In this document: one piece after another, positions 1-6,683 of the stretch
How the letters are laid out: every line of letters starts with the position of its first letter
Numbering within the stretch: position 1 is the first letter of the stretch
Source: CAZUMH01 sp964621645
GTDB lineage: Bacteria > Zhuqueibacterota > QNDG01 > JAGLOF01
Assembly: GCA_964621645.1 (NCBI GenBank)
Contig: CAZUMH010000043.1
Coordinates: 1 to 24,990 of the forward strand
Reading direction: 5' to 3'
Length of the DNA: 24,990 nucleotides
Program-made: the position numbers and the translations under genes
Notes under the pieces: model-generated
Told to the model about the DNA's origin: nothing
The model's database searches: none
Seen by the model: the letters and a program-made list of their open reading frames with translations, nothing else

Positions 1-2
1 AG

Positions 3-137
3 CTGAAGCTGGGGTTATGTTACAGGTTGCTAGGAGACAAAGAACGAGCCAAACAGGAATTTCAGAAACTGATCGATCACTATCCGTCCAGTGAATATGT
101 GAGCTTGGCCAGGAAGTATCTGGCGGAGCTTCAGTGA
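3..137 (+). CDS. TPR-like protein, C-terminal fragment (5' end outside window)
   Basis: This is the last 44 codons of a gene that begins before the window, read in the third frame and ending at TGA 135-137. The visible peptide has a TPR-like pattern: LGLCYRLLGDKERAKQEF, then QKLIDHYPSSEYVSLA and a terminal KYLAEL. The alternation of small and aromatic residues, the 'YP.S' turn and the closing 'A..YL..L' are typical of the last repeat in periplasmic or outer-membrane TPR proteins of the YbgF/BamD type. Whether it carries a signal peptide or lipobox cannot be seen. It sits 73 nt upstream of the next gene, so co-transcription is possible. The assignment to a TPR family is fairly safe, but the function is not. 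Confidence 0.6.
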   Translation: MKLGLCYRLLGDKERAKQEFQKLIDHYPSSEYVSLARKYLAELQ

Positions 138-154
138 CATTAATCCCGGAAAGA

Positions 155-183
155 TTGATCTCCTCATTGCAGACACATATCAA
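155..183 (+). promoter_or_regulatory. Possible sigma-70-like promoter upstream of the GT5-like gene
   Basis: TTGATC at 155-160 and TATCAA at 178-183 are separated by 17 nt. Each hexamer matches four of six consensus positions. The site lies in the 73-nt gap between two genes, with a purine-rich ribosome-binding region just downstream (about 199-206). Two 4/6 matches are weak evidence, and promoter consensus differs in many FCB-group bacteria, so this is only a candidate. Confidence 0.2.
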
Positions 184-210
184 ACGGCATTTCCGTCGGG
201 AAGGGCAGAA

Positions 211-1713
211 ATGAAAGAGCGCCTCAACATCTTCATGGTATTTCCCGAAATTGTCCCTTTTGCCAAAACCAGTGAAATGGCGGAAGTGGGCGGTTCTCTT
301 CCCCGAGTACTCAAGGAGATGGGACATGATGTTCGTCTTTTTACCCCCCAATATCAAGTGACCAACGAGAGAAAATATGTTTTACGGGATGTCATCCGTC
401 TCCAGAATATAGACATCCCTCTGGGGAAAAAGACAATACAGATCAATGTGAAAGCCGCCTTTTTACCCGATTCTAAAGTTCAGGTCTATTTCATTGATTA
501 TAAACCCTTTTTCTTTCGAAAAGGATTATACATCGAATCTGCCAACGGCAAGCCGTATAAAGATAATGACAAACGTTTTATTCTCTTCGGCAAGGCGGTG
601 CTGGAAACACTGAAAAAGTTGCGCTGGCAGCCTGATGTGATTCATTGTCACGGTTGGCAATCGGGCTTGGTGCCTCTGTTCCTGGCAACGCTTTACCGGG
701 AGGATGAATTTTTTAAAAATACTTCCACCCTGTTTACCATTCATAACAGCGAACTGGGAGAATTGTTTCCGGAAAGCTGCTTTACCGAGATGGGACTTGC
801 TGAACAGGTGGAAGAACTGCGGCAAAAGGTATGTTTCAACGGTAAATGCAGCTATCAAAAAGCAGGCGTAGTCTATTCCAGAAAGATCAGTGCGGCAAGC
901 CAGGGTGTGGTGGATAGACTCCTGGAGACGAACGGCAAAAAGTTGACGCTGGCCGACGTGTTAAAAAAGCGGGGCAAGGATTTGTTTATGATCCCGCCTG
1001 GAGCCGGCAGTGAGATCTGGAATCCTGAAACGGACAAACAGATCCTTCAGCGGTTCAGCGCCGGCGATCTGGGCGGTCGTCAGGAGAACAAGAAAGAAAT
1101 CCTCAAAATCACAGGATTAGAAGATAAAGAGAATCGTCTGCTGGCGTTGGTTCAACATTCCGAGGCGAGCAGTGCCTTAACTGAGCTGATAATCAAGAAT
1201 ATCGATGCTTTGCTTGCCATGAATATCAATCTTCTTTTCCTGGGAGTGAGCGGCGAAGCAACAAAGCAGCTTTCAGGTCTGATTGACAAACATAAGGGGC
1301 GGATAGGAGAGATTGATGTTCGGGACAGCAATCTCAATCGCGCGGCTTTTGCCGGAGCGGACTTCCTTTTTGATTATTTATATTACCCATTTTGCGGAAT
1401 GACGATTTTCCGGGGGATGATTTACGGAGTGGTACCGGTGATATGGGTGGATGCACTAAGTAAGGATCTGGTAACGGATGTCGCTGTCAACCGGAAATCG
1501 GGAGAAGGATTCCTGATCGAACGGCTTTCCAAAACAGCCCTGTTGAAGACAGTGAAGAGTGCGTGTGAGCTTTATAAAGATGGCAAGGGATGGACGACGG
1601 TTGTGAAAAACTGCCTTCGCACCCGTCTTTCGTGGAAAAAAATAGCTGAAAAATATGTGAAATTATACCTGGATTGTTGTCCAGCCAGCGGGTCTCAGAA
1701 AGCGAGAGGGTAA
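211..1713 (+). CDS. Degenerate GT5 glycogen/starch synthase homologue (possible pseudoenzyme)
   Basis: The 500-residue protein has the length and architecture of GT5 ADP-glucose starch/glycogen synthases. It has an N-terminal GT-B domain with the opening 'PEIVPFAKT', the 'DVIHCHGWQSGLVPLF' segment (residues 142-156) and 'FTIHN' (175-179). A second GT-B domain ends in the usual W...SW...Y..LY tail (461-486). Several signature positions are changed. The KTGGLADV loop reads KTSEMAEV (19-26), keeping the lysine. The D of 'HxHDW' is G148. The region that normally carries the Arg/Lys pair in 'SRL..QKG' reads VQHSEASSA (314-322). The 'EPCG' catalytic glutamate motif reads YYPFCGM (391-397), with no Glu. 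The fold is clear, but normal glucosyl transfer is doubtful. It could be a regulatory or sugar-sensing relative. The next gene (STAS) begins 8 nt after its stop, so the two are very probably co-transcribed. Confidence 0.8.
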   Translation: MKERLNIFMVFPEIVPFAKTSEMAEVGGSLPRVLKEMGHDVRLFTPQYQVTNERKYVLRDVIRLQNIDIPLGKKTIQINVKAAFLPDSKVQVYFIDYKPFFFRKGLYIESANGKPYKDNDKRFILFGKAVLETLKKLRWQPDVIHCHGWQSGLVPLFLATLYREDEFFKNTSTLFTIHNSELGELFPESCFTEMGLAEQVEELRQKVCFNGKCSYQKAGVVYSRKISAASQGVVDRLLETNGKKLTLADVLKKRGKDLFMIPPGAGSEIWNPETDKQILQRFSAGDLGGRQENKKEILKITGLEDKENRLLALVQHSEASSALTELIIKNIDALLAMNINLLFLGVSGEATKQLSGLIDKHKGRIGEIDVRDSNLNRAAFAGADFLFDYLYYPFCGMTIFRGMIYGVVPVIWVDALSKDLVTDVAVNRKSGEGFLIERLSKTALLKTVKSACELYKDGKGWTTVVKNCLRTRLSWKKIAEKYVKLYLDCCPASGSQKARG

Positions 1714-1721
1714 GGTAGACC

Positions 1722-2420
1722 ATGCAGGGGATGAAGATTTCTTTAAGTAAAGTCGGAGCGAAACAGGATATCTCTCTAATCACTATCTCGGGATATGTTG
1801 ATACAACGACCTGCAAGGAGTTGGCTCGAACCATTCAGGATACGGTGGAACAGAGGCAGTACTTGATCATCTGCGACCTTGCCGGTGTTTCCTATGTGAG
1901 CAGTGCGGGGTGGGGTGTGTTCATGGGAGAGATCAAGAATATCCGCGACAAAGGCGGGGATTTAAAAGTAGTGCAGATGAATCCAGAGGTGTTCGAGGTC
2001 TTTGAGATGCTGGAGTTTACCCGCATCCTGAATTACTATGACACCCTGGAAGAAGCAATAGATGAGTTCGATATAATACGGGGGCTTGATATCACCGCCA
2101 GCAGGTCTCCGGTTCAGGCCGAAACCGTATCAGGTGATGCCAGAAATCAGGGGGTACCCGAAGGAACTGTTCCGGTTCAGGTACACCATAACCTGCAGTC
2201 ATTCTCTTTGGATTCGGAGCCTGATGAACTTCCGCTGGCGGAAAAAGTAAAAAAAATCGTCCTTGAAAATCCTTTGGGGGGAGCGAGAAACATACAGAAG
2301 AGACTGTTAATAGAAAAATATGGAACCAGCAAGGTAAGCTGGTTTAAAATTAGGTCCGTCCTTAAGGAACTTAACCTCGACACAAAGAATAAGAGGTATA
2401 GATATTACCGTTCCCGCTGA
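1722..2420 (+). CDS. STAS-domain protein with C-terminal winged-helix-like domain
   Basis: Residues 1 to about 115 form a STAS (anti-anti-sigma) domain of the SpoIIAA/RsbV type. It has the early 'ITISGYVDTTTCKEL' strand-helix, the 'YLIICDLAGVSYVSSAGWGVF' strand and switch loop, and 'DLKVVQMNPEVFEVFEMLEF'. The SSAG segment keeps a serine where SpoIIAA-type proteins are phosphorylated by an anti-sigma kinase. A polar, low-complexity linker (about 125-165) leads to a basic domain (about 168-232) containing 'KIVLENPLGGARNIQKRL', 'SWFKIRSVLKELNLDT' and a terminal KNKRYRYYR. This pattern resembles the helix-turn-helix plus wing found in regulators and transposase N-termini. A stand-alone SpoIIAA is about 115 residues, so the fusion doubles the length. 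No cognate kinase or sigma factor is in view. The STAS call is firm and the DNA-binding domain is inferred. Confidence 0.8.
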   Translation: MQGMKISLSKVGAKQDISLITISGYVDTTTCKELARTIQDTVEQRQYLIICDLAGVSYVSSAGWGVFMGEIKNIRDKGGDLKVVQMNPEVFEVFEMLEFTRILNYYDTLEEAIDEFDIIRGLDITASRSPVQAETVSGDARNQGVPEGTVPVQVHHNLQSFSLDSEPDELPLAEKVKKIVLENPLGGARNIQKRLLIEKYGTSKVSWFKIRSVLKELNLDTKNKRYRYYRSR

Positions 2421-2494
2421 TCGGTCCTATTAATATATATATTTAAGACCGGATGTAAGAATTGTTCGACGGCAAGAGGCTGTCTGCATTGATA

Positions 2495-2507
2495 AATGGT
2501 GACCATT
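2495..2507. promoter_or_regulatory. Perfect 13-bp dyad AATGGTGACCATT, candidate activator site
   Basis: The two 6-bp arms are exactly complementary around a central G. Its centre lies about 124 bp upstream of the start predicted from the sigma-54 promoter at 2599-2614, which is the usual distance for a bacterial enhancer-binding protein. Its function is inferred from position and symmetry only. Confidence 0.35.
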
Positions 2508-2513
2508 GAGGAT

Positions 2514-2527
2514 GACAAATCGCTGTC
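2514..2527. promoter_or_regulatory. GACA-N6-TGTC dyad, candidate activator half-site pair
   Basis: Short inverted repeat 6 bp beyond the first dyad and about 105 bp upstream of the predicted start. Four-base arms occur often by chance, so this counts only in combination with the neighbouring dyad and the promoter. Confidence 0.2.
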
Positions 2528-2567
2528 TTCCCAAGGATTTTAGCATCATATTTCTGCAATGAATAAC

Positions 2568-2593
2568 AACATCCGTATACCGGATGTTTTTTT
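2568..2593 (+). terminator. Intrinsic terminator after the GT5-like/STAS genes
   Basis: A perfect 8-bp stem (AACATCCG at 2568-2575, CGGATGTT at 2581-2588) encloses a 5-nt loop, and the T-run continues to 2593. This is a textbook Rho-independent terminator for + strand transcription. It separates the GT5-like/STAS unit from the polysaccharide genes. It also argues against using the ATG at 2584, inside the stem, as the start of the next gene. Confidence 0.8.
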
Positions 2594-2598
2594 ATAGA

Positions 2599-2614
2599 TG
2601 GTATGTTATTTGCA
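2599..2614 (+). promoter_or_regulatory. Sigma-54 (-24/-12) promoter of the polysaccharide operon
   Basis: TGGTATGTTATTTGCA matches the RpoN consensus TGGYAYGN4TTGCA at every defined position, with the invariant GG and GC elements exactly 10 nt apart. Transcription would start near 2625, leaving a leader of about 40 nt before the export-protein ATG at 2665. It lies 6 nt after an intrinsic terminator, exactly where an operon promoter is expected. No sigma-54 activator gene is visible in the window, so the regulator must be elsewhere. Confidence 0.65.
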
Positions 2615-2664
2615 TTATTTTGCCGGCTGATAGAGACTGGATAATCACCTGCAGGAGAACAGGA

Positions 2665-3375
2665 ATGAAAGAAAGAAGAAGAGCCTTCATAACTACTTGT
2701 TATTCAATATGGTTAGTGGCGGCTGTGCTTTTATTGTCCAAGCCGGCATTTGTAGCCGCACAGCAAGACACGAAATATCAGTGGGGTGAAACCGCCAAGT
2801 CCCTGACAATTTTTCAACCAGGTGACGCGGTCCGCATCCAGATTTTCGAACTTTACGAACGAGGGGCCAGGGATTTAAATCTTAGCGGAGACTATCCCAT
2901 AAATCCCAACGGTTCCATTGTGATGCCGATTATCGGCGAAGTGAAAGTCAAGGGATACACCGTTTATGAAGTGATGAACCAGCTCAGGGAAAGATTTTCC
3001 GAATTTATAAAGAATCCTTACGTTTATGTGCGTCCCCTGATCCGTCTGACGATGCAAGGCGCTTTCAACGAACCCAGCGCTTATCACGTTGATCCCTCCA
3101 GCACTGTGTGGGATGTGGTCAAGCAGGCGGGCGGTCCGGCAGGGAACGCTGATCTGTCCAAAATGAGGGTGGAACGGGGAGGAAAGGTGGTCATCCCCGA
3201 TGTTATCAAGGCGTTTGAACGAGGTGTCTCCCTGGAAGAAGTGGGAATACAGTCCGGGGATCAGCTCGTTGTGCCTACCCGGAGCAGAATCAGCCTGACA
3301 TTTCTGGTCACGATTATCAATCTGTTTACGACGACAGTATTGCTCTACCTGAGAATAAAGACAGGTGTCTGGTAA
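2665..3375 (+). CDS. Outer-membrane polysaccharide export protein (Wza/poly_export family)
   Basis: This 236-residue protein would form the outer-membrane or periplasmic conduit for glycan export. The start at 2665 is preferred over the in-frame ATG at 2584. It has a GGAG ribosome-binding site at 2653-2656 and gives a proper signal peptide (MKERRR, hydrophobic 9-32, likely cleavage after AFVAA), while 2584 falls in a terminator stem upstream of the promoter. The poly_export domain starts at 'FQPGDAVRIQIFE' (50-62) and continues through 'YPINPNGSIVMPIIGEVKVKGYT' (77-99). An SLBB-like domain follows ('MQGAFNEPSAYHVDPSSTVWDVVKQAGG', 130-157), ending at 'IQSGDQLVVP'. The last 30 residues form a hydrophobic helix, as in Wza. 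There is no lipobox cysteine, unlike E. coli Wza. It is 34 nt upstream of the Wzc-like gene. Confidence 0.9.
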   Translation: MKERRRAFITTCYSIWLVAAVLLLSKPAFVAAQQDTKYQWGETAKSLTIFQPGDAVRIQIFELYERGARDLNLSGDYPINPNGSIVMPIIGEVKVKGYTVYEVMNQLRERFSEFIKNPYVYVRPLIRLTMQGAFNEPSAYHVDPSSTVWDVVKQAGGPAGNADLSKMRVERGGKVVIPDVIKAFERGVSLEEVGIQSGDQLVVPTRSRISLTFLVTIINLFTTTVLLYLRIKTGVW

Positions 3376-3409
3376 AAAGTAATAGAGGTCCATCAATACG
3401 GGAGAGAGA

Positions 3410-5713
3410 ATGGAAGATATTTTTGAAGAACAGTATTACGCGGAAGAATCCCTCGATATAATGAAATATATCCGGGCTCTGTTTCGCCGCTGGTGGCTGG
3501 TGGCCGCTGTGAGCCTTGCTGTGATTGTCCCCTGGTTCATCTACCTGAAGCGACAGCCTCCGGTCTACCAGGCGGACGCGTGGATCAGCTTCTATCGGGT
3601 CACGGGAGCCGTTTCCCAGGAACTGGTACAGAGCCGAATCCTGCAGCTGAAGAGCCGCAGTTTCGCCGAGGAAGTGACCGCTGAGCTTGGGCTTACTCTG
3701 GAGCTTCTCCCGAATCCGGCCAGTCCCAAATTGAGCCGTTCCGATATTTTCAATAAAATTTCCACCAACAGAGATCCGGTGCCCGGGAGCTATCGGATTT
3801 CCTACCATCCAAACGGATATTGCGGTATCTATTTCAACGGCAGCCGTATCGACAGTTTACGCTTGGCGCAGCTGGTGGATGATACGCTTACTTATAACGG
3901 TGTTACCTTCTCGCTCAATGAGACGATCTTTTCCGGTACCAGCGATGTGGTTTTCAAGATCAATGATTTCCGCAGAACCGTATCATCCCTGAGGACCAGA
4001 GAGGAAGTTACCTTCAATAAAGAAGGTGATGTCATGCGCATCGTCCTTGAAGATAAGGATCCGGAGCTGGCGGCCCAAACAGTAAACATGCTGGGCGAGA
4101 CCTTTATCTCCAAGAGTATTCAAATGGATCAGGCGGCCATTGAGGAAAACAGGCGTTACCTCCAGGAGCAAATGGATCTGGTTAAAAAAGACCTGGATCA
4201 GATCGATAACAGCCTCAAGGCGTTTAATTACAACCACCCCATCGGTCTGGACGCGGAGATGAAAGATATTGTGGACCGGCTGGAAGTGCTGCAGCGTGAC
4301 AGCACCAAAATGGCGGGTCAGAAAAAGGATCTGCAGCATCTGTTAGGCAAGTTTGATTACACCAATCCCAATTACGAAGCGGATGATCTGGGACATTACA
4401 TCTTCAGGCAAATCGCTTCCATGGAGGTGTTCAAAGATAATAATGAGATGGGCATACAACGCAGCAAGTTGAACGATTACCTGACGGAAAAGGAACAGTT
4501 GATCGATAAAAGAATCCCCGAGACCAACGAAGAAATGATAGACCTGATGGGAAAGATTTCCCAGACGGAGCAGCAGGTGCTCAATCTGGCCCAGAATGAG
4601 ATAGACAACATCACTGAGCAGATCAAGGAAATCAGGAAGGAAATGAATCAGAAACAGCGGCTCATGAACCGGCTGCCCACTGATCAGAAGCTGCTGATCA
4701 ACCTGCGACGCAATCAGCGGGTCAAGGAGGATTACTACAGTGAAATTCTGCGCAAGTCGCAGGAGGCGCAGATGTCGGCTTCCGTCAAGGCCGATGATGT
4801 CCGTTTCATCGATCGGGCCGTGCCCCACTACGTACCGGTCAGCGGCAGTAAAATGCGCAAGGCCGCTATTGGGGGAGCCGCCGGTTTTTTCCTGGGCATC
4901 CTGGTCGTACTGGTCATGGAGATGGCTGACAGACGTATCCGCACCCGTGAGGATGTGCGCCGTTACCTTCAGCTTCCCATCCTGGGAGTCATCCCCAAAG
5001 TACGGTTCGATGAATATGAGCTGCAGGATTCCGAAAAGGCAAAGAGTATCAGTTCACAGATTGTTACGCATGACTATTCACCTACTCCGGTGGGGGAAGC
5101 CTACCGCGCCTTGAGGACGAGTCTGCTTTTCAACAAGAGCATCGGGGAGATAAAGACGCTGGCCATCGGCAGCGTGGCGCCGGGAGAAGGCAAGTCATTT
5201 ACGGCGGCAAATTTGGGGATCACACTGGCGCAGCAGAAAAGCAAGACATTGCTTATTGATGCTGATTTGCGGCGGGGGGTTCTCCATAACAGCTTTAATT
5301 GCCCCAAGAAACCGGGGCTGACCAATTTCCTTACCGGCGTGGTACCGCTTGAGACGATCCTGCATGAGACCTATGTCCCCAACCTGACCCTGATCACCTG
5401 CGGATCCCTTTTGCCCAATCCCTCAGAGCTGCTTGGTTCCGACCGGATGAAACGATTCATCGAGGCGGTATCGAGAAGCTTTGACATCGTCATCTTTGAC
5501 ACGCCTCCTCTTATGGCTGCCTCGGATGCGGTGATCCTGAGTACATTGGTCGATGGCATTGCCGTTCTTTTGCGGGCAGGTATGACCAACCGCACCGATG
5601 TCGCTCAAAAACTGGAACTGTTCAACAATATTCAAACTAATGTACTGGGGGTTATTCTAAACTGTGCAGGCATTGAAATCGCCCACGACGGATACAGTTA
5701 TTATCGCTATTAA
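3410..5713 (+). CDS. Wzc/GumC-like chain-length co-polymerase fused to BY-family tyrosine kinase
   Basis: This 767-residue inner-membrane protein controls polysaccharide chain length and export by autophosphorylation cycling. The first membrane helix is at about 27-46, after a short cytoplasmic segment. It is followed by the Wzz domain and a long periplasmic coiled coil (about 230-455) rich in Gln, Glu and Lys. The second helix (about 484-503) leads to 'DRRIRTREDVRRYLQLPILGVIP'. The kinase has Walker A 'SVAPGEGKSF' (588-597), Walker A' 'LLIDADLRRG' (614-623) and Walker B 'VIFDTPP' (694-700). The C-terminal tyrosine cluster is very short, YSYYRY at 762-767, with four tyrosines. The export protein just upstream is its natural partner. 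A good ribosome-binding site (GGGAGAGAG) precedes the ATG. Confidence 0.93.
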   Translation: MEDIFEEQYYAEESLDIMKYIRALFRRWWLVAAVSLAVIVPWFIYLKRQPPVYQADAWISFYRVTGAVSQELVQSRILQLKSRSFAEEVTAELGLTLELLPNPASPKLSRSDIFNKISTNRDPVPGSYRISYHPNGYCGIYFNGSRIDSLRLAQLVDDTLTYNGVTFSLNETIFSGTSDVVFKINDFRRTVSSLRTREEVTFNKEGDVMRIVLEDKDPELAAQTVNMLGETFISKSIQMDQAAIEENRRYLQEQMDLVKKDLDQIDNSLKAFNYNHPIGLDAEMKDIVDRLEVLQRDSTKMAGQKKDLQHLLGKFDYTNPNYEADDLGHYIFRQIASMEVFKDNNEMGIQRSKLNDYLTEKEQLIDKRIPETNEEMIDLMGKISQTEQQVLNLAQNEIDNITEQIKEIRKEMNQKQRLMNRLPTDQKLLINLRRNQRVKEDYYSEILRKSQEAQMSASVKADDVRFIDRAVPHYVPVSGSKMRKAAIGGAAGFFLGILVVLVMEMADRRIRTREDVRRYLQLPILGVIPKVRFDEYELQDSEKAKSISSQIVTHDYSPTPVGEAYRALRTSLLFNKSIGEIKTLAIGSVAPGEGKSFTAANLGITLAQQKSKTLLIDADLRRGVLHNSFNCPKKPGLTNFLTGVVPLETILHETYVPNLTLITCGSLLPNPSELLGSDRMKRFIEAVSRSFDIVIFDTPPLMAASDAVILSTLVDGIAVLLRAGMTNRTDVAQKLELFNNIQTNVLGVILNCAGIEIAHDGYSYYRY

Positions 5714-5721
5714 GGAGGAGC

Positions 5722-6675
5722 ATGCGATTTTTAGTGACCGGGGGCGCGGGATTCATCGGCTCCCATCTCTGTGAACGCCTTATGGGGGGAGGTCATCAGG
5801 TCTTATGCTTGGATAATTTTAACACGTATTATGACCCAAAGATAAAGCGCCGGAATATTCATTCTCTTCTCCAGCACAGGAGCTTTACCCTGGCTGAAAT
5901 AGATATCGTGGATCAAGGAGGAGTGGCCGGCGTGTTTAAAAATAATACGTTCGATATCATTGTTCATCTGGCGGCGCGGGCGGGAGTGAGGCCCTCGATT
6001 AAGGATCCGGCTCTTTATCAGCGAGTGAATATCGAGGGAACCCTGAATCTTCTGCAGGCCGCTGTGGAAGGAGGAGTTCAGAAGTTCATTCTGGCCTCCT
6101 CTTCCTCTGTTTATGGGAACAATGAGAAAGTACCCTTCAGTGAAGATGATCCGGTGGATAATCCGATTTCTCCCTACGCCGCCACGAAAAAGGCATGTGA
6201 GCTGATCGGATATACCTTTCACCACCTGTATCATCTTCCCGTCACCTGTCTGCGCTTCTTTACGGTCTATGGTCCAAGACAGAGACCGGATATGGCAATC
6301 CACAAATTCGCCCAGGCTATCCAGCGCGGAGAGCCGATCCCCCTCTTCGGTGACGGGAAGAGCCGCAGAGATTACACCTATATCGATGATATCATCGACG
6401 GGGTGATGAAGGCCATAGACCACTGCTCATCCTACCATATTTATAATCTGGGTGAATCGCAGACGACGGAACTTTTAGAACTCATTGCACTGCTGGAAGA
6501 GTTGATAGGACGGAAGGCAAAAATCGAGAAGCTGCCGATGCAGCCGGGAGATGTACCGATAACGTATGCCGACATTACCAGGGCCAGAGAAGAACTGGAC
6601 TACCGGCCCCGGGTGCCGGTACGGGAAGGATTGAGACGTTTCATCGGATGGCTGTTGGATGAACGCCGGGATTAG
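5722..6675 (+). CDS. NAD-dependent epimerase, UDP-glucuronate 4-epimerase-like
   Basis: This 317-residue extended SDR most likely interconverts UDP-glucuronate and UDP-galacturonate in the cytoplasm, supplying uronic acid for the repeat unit. The NAD-binding motif is GGAGFIG (7-13), the catalytic tyrosine and lysine are in YAATK (152-156), and the active-site serines are in ASSSSVYG (125-132). The subtype call rests on 'LDNFNTYYDPKIKRRN', 'HLAARAGVRPSI' with an Arg after GV, and 'VYGPRQRPDMAIHKFAQAI'. All are close to UDP-GlcA 4-epimerases rather than plain GalE. A dTDP-glucose 4,6-dehydratase is less likely. It begins 8 nt after the Wzc-like stop, with a strong AAGGAGG site overlapping the junction. 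Confidence 0.85.
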   Translation: MRFLVTGGAGFIGSHLCERLMGGGHQVLCLDNFNTYYDPKIKRRNIHSLLQHRSFTLAEIDIVDQGGVAGVFKNNTFDIIVHLAARAGVRPSIKDPALYQRVNIEGTLNLLQAAVEGGVQKFILASSSSVYGNNEKVPFSEDDPVDNPISPYAATKKACELIGYTFHHLYHLPVTCLRFFTVYGPRQRPDMAIHKFAQAIQRGEPIPLFGDGKSRRDYTYIDDIIDGVMKAIDHCSSYHIYNLGESQTTELLELIALLEELIGRKAKIEKLPMQPGDVPITYADITRAREELDYRPRVPVREGLRRFIGWLLDERRD

Positions 6676-6683
6676 GGGAGACT

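Larger units (their letters stand above)
2421..2567. other. Intergenic regulatory region upstream of the polysaccharide operon
   Basis: This 147-nt stretch has no plausible gene. It contains an AT-rich imperfect inverted repeat at 2422-2451 (CGGTC ... GACCG around alternating TA) just after the STAS stop, a perfect 6+1+6 dyad at 2495-2507 and a GACA-N6-TGTC dyad at 2514-2527. There is also a loose direct repeat (TCTGCATTGATAA at 2483-2495 and TCTGCAATGAATAA at 2553-2566). Its position just upstream of a sigma-54-type promoter fits an enhancer or activator-binding region. Confidence 0.4.

Noticed and set aside
2222..2420. Transposase-like helix-turn-helix, possible insertion-sequence remnant
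   Set aside because: The domain is in frame with an intact STAS domain, with no inverted repeats, catalytic DDE residues or target duplication nearby. A regulator fusion is more likely.
2422..2451. AT-rich imperfect inverted repeat after the STAS stop as a terminator
   Set aside because: The stem is interrupted and no T-run follows. The hairpin at 2568-2593 is a far better terminator.
2584..2664. Upstream in-frame extension of the export protein from ATG 2584
   Set aside because: The ATG lies in the stem of an intrinsic terminator and upstream of the sigma-54 promoter. The start at 2665 has a ribosome-binding site and gives a normal signal peptide.
5803..6423. Minus-strand open frame (206 codons) opposite the epimerase
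   Set aside because: It is fully contained within a conserved epimerase gene and shows no domain pattern.
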